A DNA stretch of 44,463 nucleotides from Oceanobacillus massiliensis str. N'diop. Its GTDB lineage: Bacteria > Bacillota > Bacilli > Bacillales > Amphibacillaceae. Shown here one piece after another: positions 29,257 through 38,042 of this stretch (the stretch's first letter is position 1; each line of letters begins with the position of its first letter). Under the pieces are notes generated by a model. The model ran no database searches and was not told the origin of the DNA. It saw nothing but the letters and a program-made list of their open reading frames with translations. A program made the translations under genes and the position numbers. The stretch spans positions 690,828-735,290 of the forward strand of contig NZ_HE610976.1 of the NCBI RefSeq assembly GCF_000285495.1. The letters are read 5' to 3'.

Positions 29257-29577
29257 CTTCATTCTGCAGCTGGAAGCACGGTCAAACCATGACAGCACTT
29301 TATGTAACAGAAGTCATTTAAAATAACAAATGCTACTGTAATGCGGAGGCGAATTTTAAGATCTAAAAGTTCGACAATCTATTAAAATAATTGCAGTAAA
29401 AACGCAATGCATTTCACCCCACATTAAGCAAGTTTACAATAGCCTGACCACTGTTGTCAATTGGAATCCAAGATAAATAACATTTAATTAACAATGCCTA
29501 TTTTCCAAGGGAAAACTGCATTTTCCAAAAATATTCTTCGATTCCAGAATAAAATGGTTGACTATTGCACACAAAGT

Positions 29578-29639
29578 ATGTCTCATGGGTTTGACCCAAA
29601 CTTCATTATAAATGAAATTCGGGTCTTAAAACATGACAT
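29578..29639. repeat. Long imperfect inverted repeat between the vpr-like gene and atpI
   Basis: Arms of about 29 nt (ATGTCTCATG...GACCCAAACTTCATT and AATGAAATTCGGGTC...CATGACAT) fold into a single long hairpin. No T run follows on either strand. It may be a terminator remnant, a miniature inverted-repeat element or a processed RNA. Apart from this and the possible promoters I see nothing else in the 564-bp gap. Confidence 0.45.
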
Positions 29640-29681
29640 TTTTGTGAACGAAGGCTTTTTTTCGCTAAAATGTTACAATAT

Positions 29682-31877
29682 CTATTCTATATAGATTAAG
29701 GACTGATTGGTTTCATAGGAACCGTCTTCCAGGTAGACCGTTACAATAGCTAGATAGTAGCCACTTTTTCCGGCTTCTTTTTTTGTGATTTCCCCTTCAT
29801 GAAGGCCTGTCTCCAATTCTTCCGATTCCAATAATTTCCGCTCAAATTGAAGGCTTTCCGGGTTATATAGATCGACTTCCATACGTCTCGCTGGTTCCGT
29901 AGTATAAATACTGTAATGGTATACATCATCAGAAAAGCCTTTTAATGTGAATTCAAATCCTGCTGTTTTCGGCTGGTCTGCATGCTGGTTCACGAATATA
30001 TATGGCAGATGGTATTTCTGCCCTTCTTGATTTAAGGTCAGCCAGTCCTGATGAACCCCCTCCTCAAGCCTCGTAGTTGTTACATTCAAGGTAATTGGTA
30101 TGCTCCTTTTCTCATTCGCTTCAAGCGTGAAGGAAGCAGGTATATCCCAAGATAATCCCTTTTTCTTCTTCGGATAGGTAAAGGAATAGGTTTGGCTTTC
30201 ACCTGTCATGTTCTCAATTTCAAGCTCATACCGGAGCTCTTCCCGGTAGTTATCGACCATGCCAAGATTCAGTTGTGGATTATGGATAATGGTAGCTGTG
30301 TCGATGGCTGCTTTAGGCTGAATTTCTCCCATTCCTTGAATGGTTGGGATGGATGCATCCTGCTCTTTCAAATGATCGGCAGTCGTCTTCAGAGCACCGA
30401 TTATCTGCTCCCTTGTCCATTCCGGATGAGCCTCTTTAATGAGAGCGACCGCACCCGTGACATGTGGTGCCGCCATACTCGTTCCATCCATCTGCTGATA
30501 CCCTCCAGGTACCGTACTCCATATTGCAGTGCCGGGCGCAAGCACATCAGGCTTGATATTCCAATTTACGGTGACCGGTCCTCGCGAGCTAAAGGGTGCT
30601 GTTGTACTGCCCTGATCGAGATAGCTGGTTTCTATGTAAAATGGCTGCTTCGATGCTTGTGTTTTCAGCCATTCACCATCTTCTTTCGAAACAGTCGCCA
30701 CTGGAATATTCAACGGATCCTTCTCATTATCTACAGATCCTTGAAATGGACCATCTTCATTATTATAGATAACTGCAGCAATTGCACCTTTCTCTTCTGC
30801 TGTTTTTGCCAATTCATAAAATGGAATCCTCCCTCGCTGAATCAATGCAATCTTGCCGCTTAGAGAAACATCGGTGCCAGCTTCGGCCTCGATAAGCTGA
30901 TTGGATCTGATGATTTCCCATGGGGGAGATCCGATCATCTCACTTAATTGGATCGATTTATCCTCCAATGTGTCGTACAAAAAAGGCACTTGCATAGGCA
31001 TGGTGGAAGCACCTACTGACAATGCCTGATCTGCTGTCGCCGGAGAACCTACTGTCCAATCATCCGGTCCACTGTTGCCATTCGCAATTACAACCGTTAT
31101 CCCCATTTCAGAAGCTCGGTTTACCGCCATACTCGTCGGGTAATCCGGTACATTGACATTATTCCCCAATGAAAGGTTAATCACATCTACCTCATCTTCA
31201 ATCGCCTTCTCCATTGCTGCTATCACCTGTACAGAAGTCCCCGCACCCCCTGGTCCGAGTGCCCGATAGGAATAGATTTGCGCATCGGGGGCAACCCCCT
31301 TTATATCCCCATCTGCTGCAATAATGCCTGCAACATGGGTGCCGTGTGATGTCGGGACACCCTGCTCTGGCAAGCTCTCCATCGGATCATCATCCAAATC
31401 GACGAGGTCGTATCCAGATTGATAATTATTTTTAAGGTCGGGATGCTCATAATCAATCCCGGTATCAATGACCCCAACTTTTACTCCCTTTCCTGTATAT
31501 TGGGTCGTATTGATGTCGTTTGGCTGAATAGCCTGCTCGATTTCCGAATTTGCGCTGTTCCAGCTGAAGGATCCATAACGCTGGGTTGCACTGCTCCATT
31601 CAAGCGCTTCATACTGCTGAACAGTATGGATGCTTTTGATAAATTCCAGCGATTCCATTTTTTCAAGATTAGCTGGACTTCCTTGTAATGCCAATCCATT
31701 GAATAACGTATCATAGACCGCAACTACCTCTATAAATGGATGATACGCTTCGATGTATTCTTTATGCTCGCTTGGGTCCCCTTCTACTTCTATGATAATC
31801 GACTGGAGATCTTCTTCTGCATGGATGGCCGATGGGATGATTAATAGCAGGATTAAAGTTATGATGAATTTTCGCAC
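29682..31877 (-). CDS. Secreted subtilisin-like serine protease (Vpr family, S8)
   Basis: A 731-residue exported protease. The signal peptide is residues 1-20 (MRKFIITLILLLIIPSAIHA), followed by an I9-type propeptide (about 26-90) and the S8 catalytic domain with Asp138 (GVIDTGID), His178 (SHGTHVAGI), oxyanion Asn267 (ANGNSGP) and Ser466 (DGTSMAAPHV). A PA domain is inserted at about 325-415 (ALIQRGRIPFYELAKTAEE), as in Vpr, and a C-terminal beta domain follows. The GTG start has AAAGGAGG upstream. In B. subtilis atpI and upp are neighbours, so this gene is an insertion here; its upstream side carries the G-rich tract and repeat array 1. Confidence 0.93.
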   Translation of the reverse strand: MRKFIITLILLLIIPSAIHAEEDLQSIIIEVEGDPSEHKEYIEAYHPFIEVVAVYDTLFNGLALQGSPANLEKMESLEFIKSIHTVQQYEALEWSSATQRYGSFSWNSANSEIEQAIQPNDINTTQYTGKGVKVGVIDTGIDYEHPDLKNNYQSGYDLVDLDDDPMESLPEQGVPTSHGTHVAGIIAADGDIKGVAPDAQIYSYRALGPGGAGTSVQVIAAMEKAIEDEVDVINLSLGNNVNVPDYPTSMAVNRASEMGITVVIANGNSGPDDWTVGSPATADQALSVGASTMPMQVPFLYDTLEDKSIQLSEMIGSPPWEIIRSNQLIEAEAGTDVSLSGKIALIQRGRIPFYELAKTAEEKGAIAAVIYNNEDGPFQGSVDNEKDPLNIPVATVSKEDGEWLKTQASKQPFYIETSYLDQGSTTAPFSSRGPVTVNWNIKPDVLAPGTAIWSTVPGGYQQMDGTSMAAPHVTGAVALIKEAHPEWTREQIIGALKTTADHLKEQDASIPTIQGMGEIQPKAAIDTATIIHNPQLNLGMVDNYREELRYELEIENMTGESQTYSFTYPKKKKGLSWDIPASFTLEANEKRSIPITLNVTTTRLEEGVHQDWLTLNQEGQKYHLPYIFVNQHADQPKTAGFEFTLKGFSDDVYHYSIYTTEPARRMEVDLYNPESLQFERKLLESEELETGLHEGEITKKEAGKSGYYLAIVTVYLEDGSYETNQSLIYIE

Positions 31878-31942
31878 AGGTGGCAGCCTCCTTTTAGCTA
31901 TAGGATTTGTGAAGGCGGGCTGGATTATGCATGGAAGATGAC

Positions 31943-31968
31943 GGGGTTGGGGTTCGGTTGGGGTTGGG
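31943..31968 (+). repeat. Telomere-like G-quadruplex motif upstream of the vpr-like gene
   Basis: Four G runs of 3-4 bases separated by TT, TTCGGTT and TT fit the G3+N1-7 quadruplex pattern, and a further GGGGG run follows at 31972-31976. The motif is on the plus strand, about 65 bp upstream of the vpr-like start (template strand for that gene), and precedes GC-rich repeats and array 1. Confidence 0.7.
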
Positions 31969-31987
31969 TGCGGGGGTGCAAGGGGTG

Positions 31988-32108
31988 GAGTGCGTGTGCG
32001 GGGATGCGGATAGGGCCGGAGCGGCCGGAGTGCGTGTGCGGGGATGCGGATAGGGCCGGAGCAGGCCAGAGTGCGCGTGCGGGGATGCGGGATAGGGGCG
32101 GAGCGGAC
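31988..32108 (+). repeat. Three tandem copies of a GC-rich 40-bp repeat
   Basis: Units begin at 31988 (40 bp), 32028 (41 bp) and 32069 (about 39 bp), each starting GAGTGCG and containing TGCGGGGATGCGG. Composition is far more GC-rich than the neighbouring genes. The copies differ by only a few bases, so duplication is fairly recent. It joins directly to array 1. Apparent reading frames here lack ribosome binding sites. Confidence 0.8.
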
Positions 32109-32112
32109 GCAA

Positions 32113-32308
32113 TTCCGCGGTAATTTGAATTATTCCGCGCTTTTGGATGGTAATTCCGCGGTTTTGCTCGTTTTTCCGCGGTTTCGCCGATTATTCCGCG
32201 GTTCTCTCCGTTTTTCCGCGGTTCTGCCATTTATTCCGCGGTTCTCTCCGGTTATTCCGCGCTTCCTCCGGTTATTCCGCGCTTTCCACCTCAATTCCGC
32301 GTTTCTAG
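32113..32308 (+). repeat. Array 1 of 20-bp TTCCGCG units
   Basis: Ten units each begin TTCCGCG at intervals of 20 bp (two of 21). The remaining 13 bases vary but end in TTT, TTA or TAA before the next unit. It lies between the vpr-like gene and the upp terminator, so the vpr-upp gap holds the G-rich tract, the 40-bp repeats, this array and the terminator. Confidence 0.9.
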
Positions 32309-32331
32309 TTTAAACTTACTAAACTAAAAAT

Positions 32332-32369
32332 AAGGCAGCTGTCATCTCCTATAAGATAACAGCTGCCTT
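32332..32369 (-). terminator. Terminator of upp
   Basis: AAGGCAGCTGT and ACAGCTGCCTT form a perfect 11-bp stem with a 16-nt loop, followed on the minus strand by ATTTTT. It lies about 55 bp downstream of the upp stop. Confidence 0.85.
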
Positions 32370-32424
32370 ACTTATACTATTCGACAAAATTCGGGAAGTG
32401 ACAGGCACCTTTGTGGCACCTCTT

Positions 32425-33069
<645 letters not shown>

Positions 33070-33154
33070 TCAAAATTGTTATATCTTTAAGAATTGTACT
33101 TAAAAATAGACAAGCTTTCAAGTTTAGGTAGCATCTTGTTAGAAAAACATAACA

Positions 33155-33182
33155 AGGATGCCCCGAAAAATCGTGGCATCCT
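33155..33182 (-). terminator. Possible terminator between glyA and upp
   Basis: AGGATGCC and GGCATCCT form an 8-bp stem with a 12-nt loop just after the glyA stop. The following T content is modest (TTGTTATGTTTTTC), so it may only attenuate into upp. Confidence 0.6.
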
Positions 33183-33189
33183 CATCAAT

Positions 33190-34425
33190 TTATGCATATA
33201 ATGGAAATTTCCCAGTCAGTGCAATCACTCGTTTTGCTGCCTCTTCCAATTTAGCTTCATCATCATGGTTCTTCAATGTAAGCGAGATAACCGAGGCAAT
33301 TTCCTTCATTTCCTTTTCACCAAATCCGCGGGTAGTAACTGCCGCTGTTCCGATACGGATTCCACTTGTTACAAATGGACTTTCCTGATCAAACGGAATT
33401 GTATTTTTATTTGTCGTTATTCCGATATCATCTAGTGCCTTTTCTGCAACTTTTCCTGTCAGGTTAAGTGGTGTCACATCCAATAGGAGCAGGTGGTTGT
33501 CCGTTCCGCCGGATACAATACGGATTCCTTCCTTCGTCAATGCCTCTCCAAGTACTTTGGCATTGTTGACAATGTTTTCGGCATATGTCTTGAAATCTCC
33601 GGATAGAGCTTCTTTAAAGGACACTGCTTTAGCGGCGATAACGTGCATTAATGGGCCGCCCTGAATGCCAGGGAAAATGGATTTGTCGATTTGCTTTGCA
33701 TATTCCTCTTTGCAAAGAATCATGCCGCCGCGCGGACCTCGTAATGTTTTGTGTGTAGTTGTTGTAACAAAATCAGCATATGGTACAGGGTTTGGATGCA
33801 TACCTGTTGCGACAAGTCCTGCAATATGTGCCATATCCACCATTAAATAAGCATTTACTGCATCAGCGATTTCACGGAATTTGGCAAAATTGATGGTTCT
33901 TGAATATGCGCTTGCGCCTGCAACAATCAATTTCGGCTTTACTTCTTTTGCTTTCTCTAAAATTGCATCGTAGTCAAGCTGTTCTGTCTCCTTGTCGACA
34001 CCATAATCGACAAAGTTATATAGCTTACCACTAAAGTTGACAGGGCTTCCGTGTGTCAGATGCCCACCATGGTTCAGGTTCATACCGAGGACCGTATCAC
34101 CGGGTTCAAGTACGGAAAAATAAACAGCCATATTCGCCTGTGCTCCTGAGTGGGGCTGTACATTGGCATGATCTGCTTCAAAAAGCTCTTTTGCACGATC
34201 GCGGGCCAGGTCTTCTACTACATCAACATGTTCACAACCGCCGTAATATCTTTTTCCAGGATATCCTTCTGCGTATTTATTCGTTAAAATGGATCCCATT
34301 GCCTGCATCACTGCCTGGGAGACAAAATTTTCGGATGCAATCAGTTCGATTTTATCCTGCTGGCGCTTTTTTTCTGCCTGCATTGCTTCGAATAATTCCA
34401 TATCTGCTTGTTGTACATGTTCCAT
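33190..34425 (-). CDS. glyA: Serine hydroxymethyltransferase
   Basis: A 411-residue PLP enzyme interconverting serine and glycine with tetrahydrofolate. The PLP lysine is in [14 protein letters not shown], with the upstream [19 protein letters not shown] and [12 protein letters not shown] motifs. Full family length. AGGGGGC precedes ATG. It lies 63 bp downstream of ywlG. Confidence 0.98.
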   Translation of the reverse strand: MEHVQQADMELFEAMQAEKKRQQDKIELIASENFVSQAVMQAMGSILTNKYAEGYPGKRYYGGCEHVDVVEDLARDRAKELFEADHANVQPHSGAQANMAVYFSVLEPGDTVLGMNLNHGGHLTHGSPVNFSGKLYNFVDYGVDKETEQLDYDAILEKAKEVKPKLIVAGASAYSRTINFAKFREIADAVNAYLMVDMAHIAGLVATGMHPNPVPYADFVTTTTHKTLRGPRGGMILCKEEYAKQIDKSIFPGIQGGPLMHVIAAKAVSFKEALSGDFKTYAENIVNNAKVLGEALTKEGIRIVSGGTDNHLLLLDVTPLNLTGKVAEKALDDIGITTNKNTIPFDQESPFVTSGIRIGTAAVTTRGFGEKEMKEIASVISLTLKNHDDEAKLEEAAKRVIALTGKFPLYA

Positions 34426-34488
34426 TAGAAAGCCCCCTATGTATTATAAAAAATATATGATAAGAGGCAGATTTCGCCCCTAAATCAT

Positions 34489-35058
34489 TTAGTTGCAAGT
34501 ATCATTCAAACGCGTGTCTTCATAGTTGGCGCGACTGCCGCCAATCAGTTTAGGACGGGTGCGTGCCGCTCTTACCCTTGCATTTCCGATATTCCTTTGC
34601 TCAAACCGCAGCGGTACAGCAACATGCTTCAAGTGCATCCCTATCATTGTTTCTCCGATATCCATTCCTGCATCTGCCTTGATCGATTCAACGACCACCG
34701 GGTCTTTCATATGCTTATATGCATGGGATGCCATAGAGCCGCCTGCATGTCGGACTGGAACAACCGAAACCTGTTCCAGCATGTATCTTGCCGCAGTTTC
34801 CCGCTCGACCACTAATGCACGATTGAGATGTTCACAGCATTGAAAAGCAAGCAGTACTCCTGTTCTTTTCTGCAATAGTTTCATTTCATCGAACAGGACC
34901 TCTGCAATCTGCTCACTGCCCGAGGTTCCAATATCCTTGCCTGTCACTTCACTTGTGGAACAGCCTAGTACAAACAGCTCTCCTTCACGTAAATAATCAC
35001 TTGTAATCCATTCTTCTATAATCGATTTTAAATCCGCTTGTATCTTTTCATATGCCAT
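34489..35058 (-). CDS. ywlG: UPF0340 family protein YwlG
   Basis: A 189-residue protein of the YwlG/UPF0340 (TIGR01440) family. The conserved LFVLGCSTSEVTGKDIGTSG, LLAFQCCEHLNRALVVE and GETMIGMHLKHVAVP blocks are visible. Function is unknown, and no membrane segment is seen. It keeps the B. subtilis position before glyA, but its usual neighbour rpiB is absent. Confidence 0.93.
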   Translation of the reverse strand: MAYEKIQADLKSIIEEWITSDYLREGELFVLGCSTSEVTGKDIGTSGSEQIAEVLFDEMKLLQKRTGVLLAFQCCEHLNRALVVERETAARYMLEQVSVVPVRHAGGSMASHAYKHMKDPVVVESIKADAGMDIGETMIGMHLKHVAVPLRFEQRNIGNARVRAARTRPKLIGGSRANYEDTRLNDTCN

Positions 35059-35145
35059 TATTCTTTCACCTATCCTTGTATGATGTCAAGCTTCTTTATA
35101 CCTATCAGCTTGAATGTGACACGTTACAAAATAGACTTTCTCGAA

Positions 35146-36435
35146 TTAGACTTTGAATCGATTGATCTGTTTATTTAGGGTATGTGCCTGTTCTTCCATT
35201 GTATGTGCAAGCTTGTCCACCCGTTCCATTGTTGCCACTTGCTCCTGGATGGCCGCATTTACTTCTTCTGTTCCTGCAGATGTCTCCTCTGCAATTGCTG
35301 CAACCTCCTGCGACATTCTGACCGTATCCTGAATGGACTGCAGCTGCTGGTCTACTAGACTTGTTATCATTGCAATCTCAGATGCTACAACATTAACCGA
35401 TCCGGACATCTGCTCAATCGTAGCATTAGTAGTTGCACCTTTTGCTGCCTCTTTCTTGGCATATGTGACATTGTCATTAATCTTCTCCACCACAAGATTC
35501 ACATCTTCCTGAATCGCTTCAATCAAACCGGAGATTCGCTGCACAGCCTGAGCACTCTGATCGGCCAATTTCCGAATTTCCTCGGCTACAACGGCAAAAC
35601 CTCTGCCATGTTCCCCAGCACGCGCCGCTTCAATAGACGCATTCAATGCCAGCAAGTTCGTCTGCTCGGCAATCTCGCCAACAAGGGTAATGATGGTCTC
35701 CACCTGTAAGGCATTTTGCTTGAGATGATCAACATCCTTCAGGGAATGCTCCTGATCATCCGCCAATTTCTGAATCCCTTGGACTAGCTGATAAACAACC
35801 TTTTTGCTCTCGTCTAACGTACCAAGCATCTCTGTTGATCTTTCCTTCGATTGCTCTGCCTTGTCTTGAACCTTTCTTGCCAGTCCTGTTGCAACTTCAA
35901 CAGCCTCTGCTGTACTCTGAATTGCCTCTGCGGAACTCTCTGCACCCTTTGAGATTTCATTGATCGACCCGCCAATTAAGGTTGAATGCTGGGTCGCTGC
36001 ATGGGAAGCTTCCTTCATCTGGATGACCGTTTCATTTGTACTCTCAAAATGCCTATCAATATTATGTACCATTTTATTTAGATTCTGCAGCATCGTACTT
36101 ACAGCTATAGCAAGAGATCGTATCTCATCATCCGATTTCGGAATATCCACTTCTTGTTTTAAATTGCCGTTTGCTGCTTCCGATGCAATTTTTTCCAGTG
36201 TTTCCATTGGTTTTGTAATGACACCTGCTGCCAGGAACGCAAGAACACCAGACCAAAATATACCAAATAGCAAAATCAGGATGATATACCATTCCAGCTG
36301 GATTACCCAGAAATTCTGTACATAATCATATAGTACATAAATGAATAGAGCACTGAAAGTATAGGTGATGATTGCCAAAATTGTCGTGAAGATCATTAAT
36401 TTAAAGCGCAAACCAAACCGATATTTCTTATCCAT
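35146..36435 (-). CDS. Methyl-accepting chemotaxis protein without an extracellular sensor domain
   Basis: A 429-residue chemoreceptor. Two membrane segments (about 12-35 and 49-71) are separated by only about 13 residues, so there is no extracellular ligand domain. A HAMP region (about 72-124) and the long signalling coiled coil follow, with the hairpin tip [30 protein letters not shown] that contacts CheA/CheW. It may sense membrane state, proton-motive force or a partner protein. It stands between ywlE and ywlG, where B. subtilis has rpiB (ywlF). GGGGGA precedes ATG. Confidence 0.92.
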   Translation of the reverse strand: MDKKYRFGLRFKLMIFTTILAIITYTFSALFIYVLYDYVQNFWVIQLEWYIILILLFGIFWSGVLAFLAAGVITKPMETLEKIASEAANGNLKQEVDIPKSDDEIRSLAIAVSTMLQNLNKMVHNIDRHFESTNETVIQMKEASHAATQHSTLIGGSINEISKGAESSAEAIQSTAEAVEVATGLARKVQDKAEQSKERSTEMLGTLDESKKVVYQLVQGIQKLADDQEHSLKDVDHLKQNALQVETIITLVGEIAEQTNLLALNASIEAARAGEHGRGFAVVAEEIRKLADQSAQAVQRISGLIEAIQEDVNLVVEKINDNVTYAKKEAAKGATTNATIEQMSGSVNVVASEIAMITSLVDQQLQSIQDTVRMSQEVAAIAEETSAGTEEVNAAIQEQVATMERVDKLAHTMEEQAHTLNKQINRFKV

Positions 36436-36458
36436 ATCTGCTTCCCCCGGCTACTTCT

Positions 36459-37055
36459 TTATTTTTTTATTAACAGGTCTATATTTTCATCCAATTCGTC
36501 CAATGTTGCTTGATAGGTTTCGAGATTCCCTCCAAATGGATCGGGAATATCGTAGCTGATCAGTCTTGATTCAAGCATTACAATTTGCGTGATATCCTCA
36601 TTCAAATAATCCTGAAGCTGCTGTTCCAATTGGGCATGGTTCATGTTGGATTGATTATTCCGAATAAAATCCATCCGTTTTTCTTCATAATCTGCATAGG
36701 CCTTTTTTAATTCATTCCATACTTTTTTATCGGCTTCTGAGACATATTCCTTAAAGGTATAATATTTATCCTGGTATTCCGGAAAATCCATTATCATGGA
36801 TTGCTTATGCTTCGCCGTCATAGTCAGGACAATATCAGACCACTGCAGGAGACTGTCTGTGACCGGCTGCGATTGGTGATTCAACTGGATTCCGCGTTCC
36901 TGCATCGCTTCTACCGCTTTATTATTTGCGCGGCTATCTCTGCCTGCAAAAATCCCAGCTGACTGTACATTGGCCTCAGGCATTTTTTCTTTCAGCAAAG
37001 CTTCTGCCATTGGACTCCTGCACGTATTCCCGGTACAAACAAATAATATATTCAT
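36459..37055 (-). CDS. ywlE: Low-molecular-weight protein arginine phosphatase YwlE with an insertion
   Basis: A 198-residue LMW-PTP fold enzyme. The P-loop is CTGNTCRSPMAE (Cys7, Arg13 region) with the Thr that gives phospho-arginine preference in YwlE, and the general-acid loop is IPDPFGG near the C-terminus. It would counter the McsB arginine kinase that marks proteins for ClpCP. It is about 50 residues longer than B. subtilis YwlE because a Glu/Lys/Gln-rich helical insertion lies between the conserved TFKEYV and DPFGG motifs. The start is ATG 37055, with GGGGG 7 nt upstream. It lies 23 bp before the chemoreceptor gene. Confidence 0.9.
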   Translation of the reverse strand: MNILFVCTGNTCRSPMAEALLKEKMPEANVQSAGIFAGRDSRANNKAVEAMQERGIQLNHQSQPVTDSLLQWSDIVLTMTAKHKQSMIMDFPEYQDKYYTFKEYVSEADKKVWNELKKAYADYEEKRMDFIRNNQSNMNHAQLEQQLQDYLNEDITQIVMLESRLISYDIPDPFGGNLETYQATLDELDENIDLLIKK

Positions 37056-37114
37056 TACGAAACCCCCGTTTATTGACTCTATGACAAATATATCATATTT
37101 CACAGTAAAGAAAA

Positions 37115-37150
37115 GAAGGAGATTTCCAAATTATATTGAAAATCTCCTTC
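37115..37150 (-). terminator. Terminator of mntP
   Basis: GAAGGAGATTT and AAATCTCCTTC form a perfect 11-bp stem with a 14-nt loop, followed on the minus strand by TTTTCTTT. Confidence 0.75.
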
Positions 37151-37169
37151 ATATCGTAAAGCCCGCTGG

Positions 37170-37214
37170 AACGCAGATATAGTCTGCGTTGTGCTGGCTG
37201 CAGATAGCCAGTAC
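37170..37214. other. Two adjacent perfect hairpins between mntP and ywlE
   Basis: AACGCAG/CTGCGTT (37170-37190) and GTGCTGGCT/AGCCAGTAC (37191-37214, one G-U pair on the plus strand) follow each other without a gap. No T run follows. They could be part of a small RNA or a leader for the plus-strand small ORF at 37254. Confidence 0.5.
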
Positions 37215-37253
37215 AGTACATTAACATCAAGGAATGTGATAAGGGGGAACACT

Positions 37254-37361
37254 GTGACAAGGGACTTTGTCATTAAGTGGATAGCAATGATTCTGATTCT
37301 GTTGCCGGTGGTCCATTTTCCAACTATCAGCCAGGATTACTCATCCAAACAAGACATATAA
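37254..37361 (+). CDS. Possible 35-residue single-pass membrane peptide
   Basis: GTG at 37254 follows AAGGGGGA (5-6 nt) and encodes a 35-residue peptide with a basic start (MTRDFVIKW), a hydrophobic stretch (IAMILILLPVV) and a polar end (SQDYSSKQDI). It runs opposite to the surrounding genes and its last 21 bases overlap the mntP end. No convincing promoter is visible. The ribosome binding site and transmembrane profile argue for it, while the overlap and lack of a family argue against. Confidence 0.33.
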   Translation: MTRDFVIKWIAMILILLPVVHFPTISQDYSSKQDI

Positions 37362-37889
37362 TCCAAAGCCGCAAAGGATACTGCCTCCCAATAATTCACT
37401 GTATGTACCAAGATAGCCATGCACTTTCCGTCCAAGGAGCATGCCTAGCCAGGAGAGGCAGCAACTTGCCGCACCGAATAAAATTAACGTCAAGACCACT
37501 TTGACTCCGGTTATTCCAAGTCCCAGACCGACTGAGAAGCTATCTATGCTGACACTCAACGCGATAAGCAAAATTCCTGCTCCGACAGGCCGGAAGCCAC
37601 TTACAGACTGGTGATTAAAGGCAGAAAAAAACATTTGCGCACCAATGACAAACAGCAATGCTCCACCCGCTAATGCAGTCAGCTCACCGATTTGATTTGA
37701 TATTGCTTTTCCGAGCAGAATCCCGGTAAGCGGCATAAAAATATGAAAAATCCCTATTGCCAATCCAATCAATGCTATGCGCTTCAACCGCAGCTGCTGC
37801 ATCCCGATACCGAGACTTACGGAAAATGCATCCATACCGAGAGCAATTGAAAGTACTATCATTGATAGGATTTCATGAGAAAAAAACAT
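37341..37889 (-). CDS. mntP: Manganese efflux pump MntP
   Basis: A 182-residue membrane protein with six hydrophobic helices in two halves, each carrying the family motif (ALGMDAFSVSLGIG and ALSVSIDSFSVGLGLG) with the essential aspartates. It exports Mn(II). No yybP-ykoY manganese riboswitch is recognisable upstream. AAGGGGGAA precedes ATG. It has the B. subtilis ywlD position between ywlC and ywlE. Confidence 0.94.
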   Translation of the reverse strand: MFFSHEILSMIVLSIALGMDAFSVSLGIGMQQLRLKRIALIGLAIGIFHIFMPLTGILLGKAISNQIGELTALAGGALLFVIGAQMFFSAFNHQSVSGFRPVGAGILLIALSVSIDSFSVGLGLGITGVKVVLTLILFGAASCCLSWLGMLLGRKVHGYLGTYSELLGGSILCGFGLYVLFG

Positions 37890-38042
37890 TCCTTATTCCC
37901 CCTTGGACATGCTTGTTAAGTCTATGCATGTAAGATGGGACATATGAATGTCTTTTGCCTTAATTGCTTATTGGCAGCTGTGCTTGTGCTTAGCCAAATC
38001 TTGGATTTTGATTTTCCTCATACTTCGAGGTTTGCCATCCTG

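Noticed and set aside
29494-29694. 66-codon plus-strand frame between atpI and the protease gene
   Set aside because: No ribosome binding site, no recognisable motif, and it runs through the imperfect inverted repeat.
30192-30863. 223-codon plus-strand frame opposite the subtilase gene
   Set aside because: A shadow of the protease coding sequence with no ribosome binding site or family motif.
31894-32313. Several Pro/Arg-rich or Gly-rich frames over the G-rich tract, the 40-bp repeats and array 1
   Set aside because: Driven by GC-rich repeats, no ribosome binding sites, and frames on both strands at once.
37890-38042. yybP-ykoY manganese riboswitch before mntP
   Set aside because: No room for the paired architecture and no conserved riboswitch sequence was visible between ywlC and mntP.
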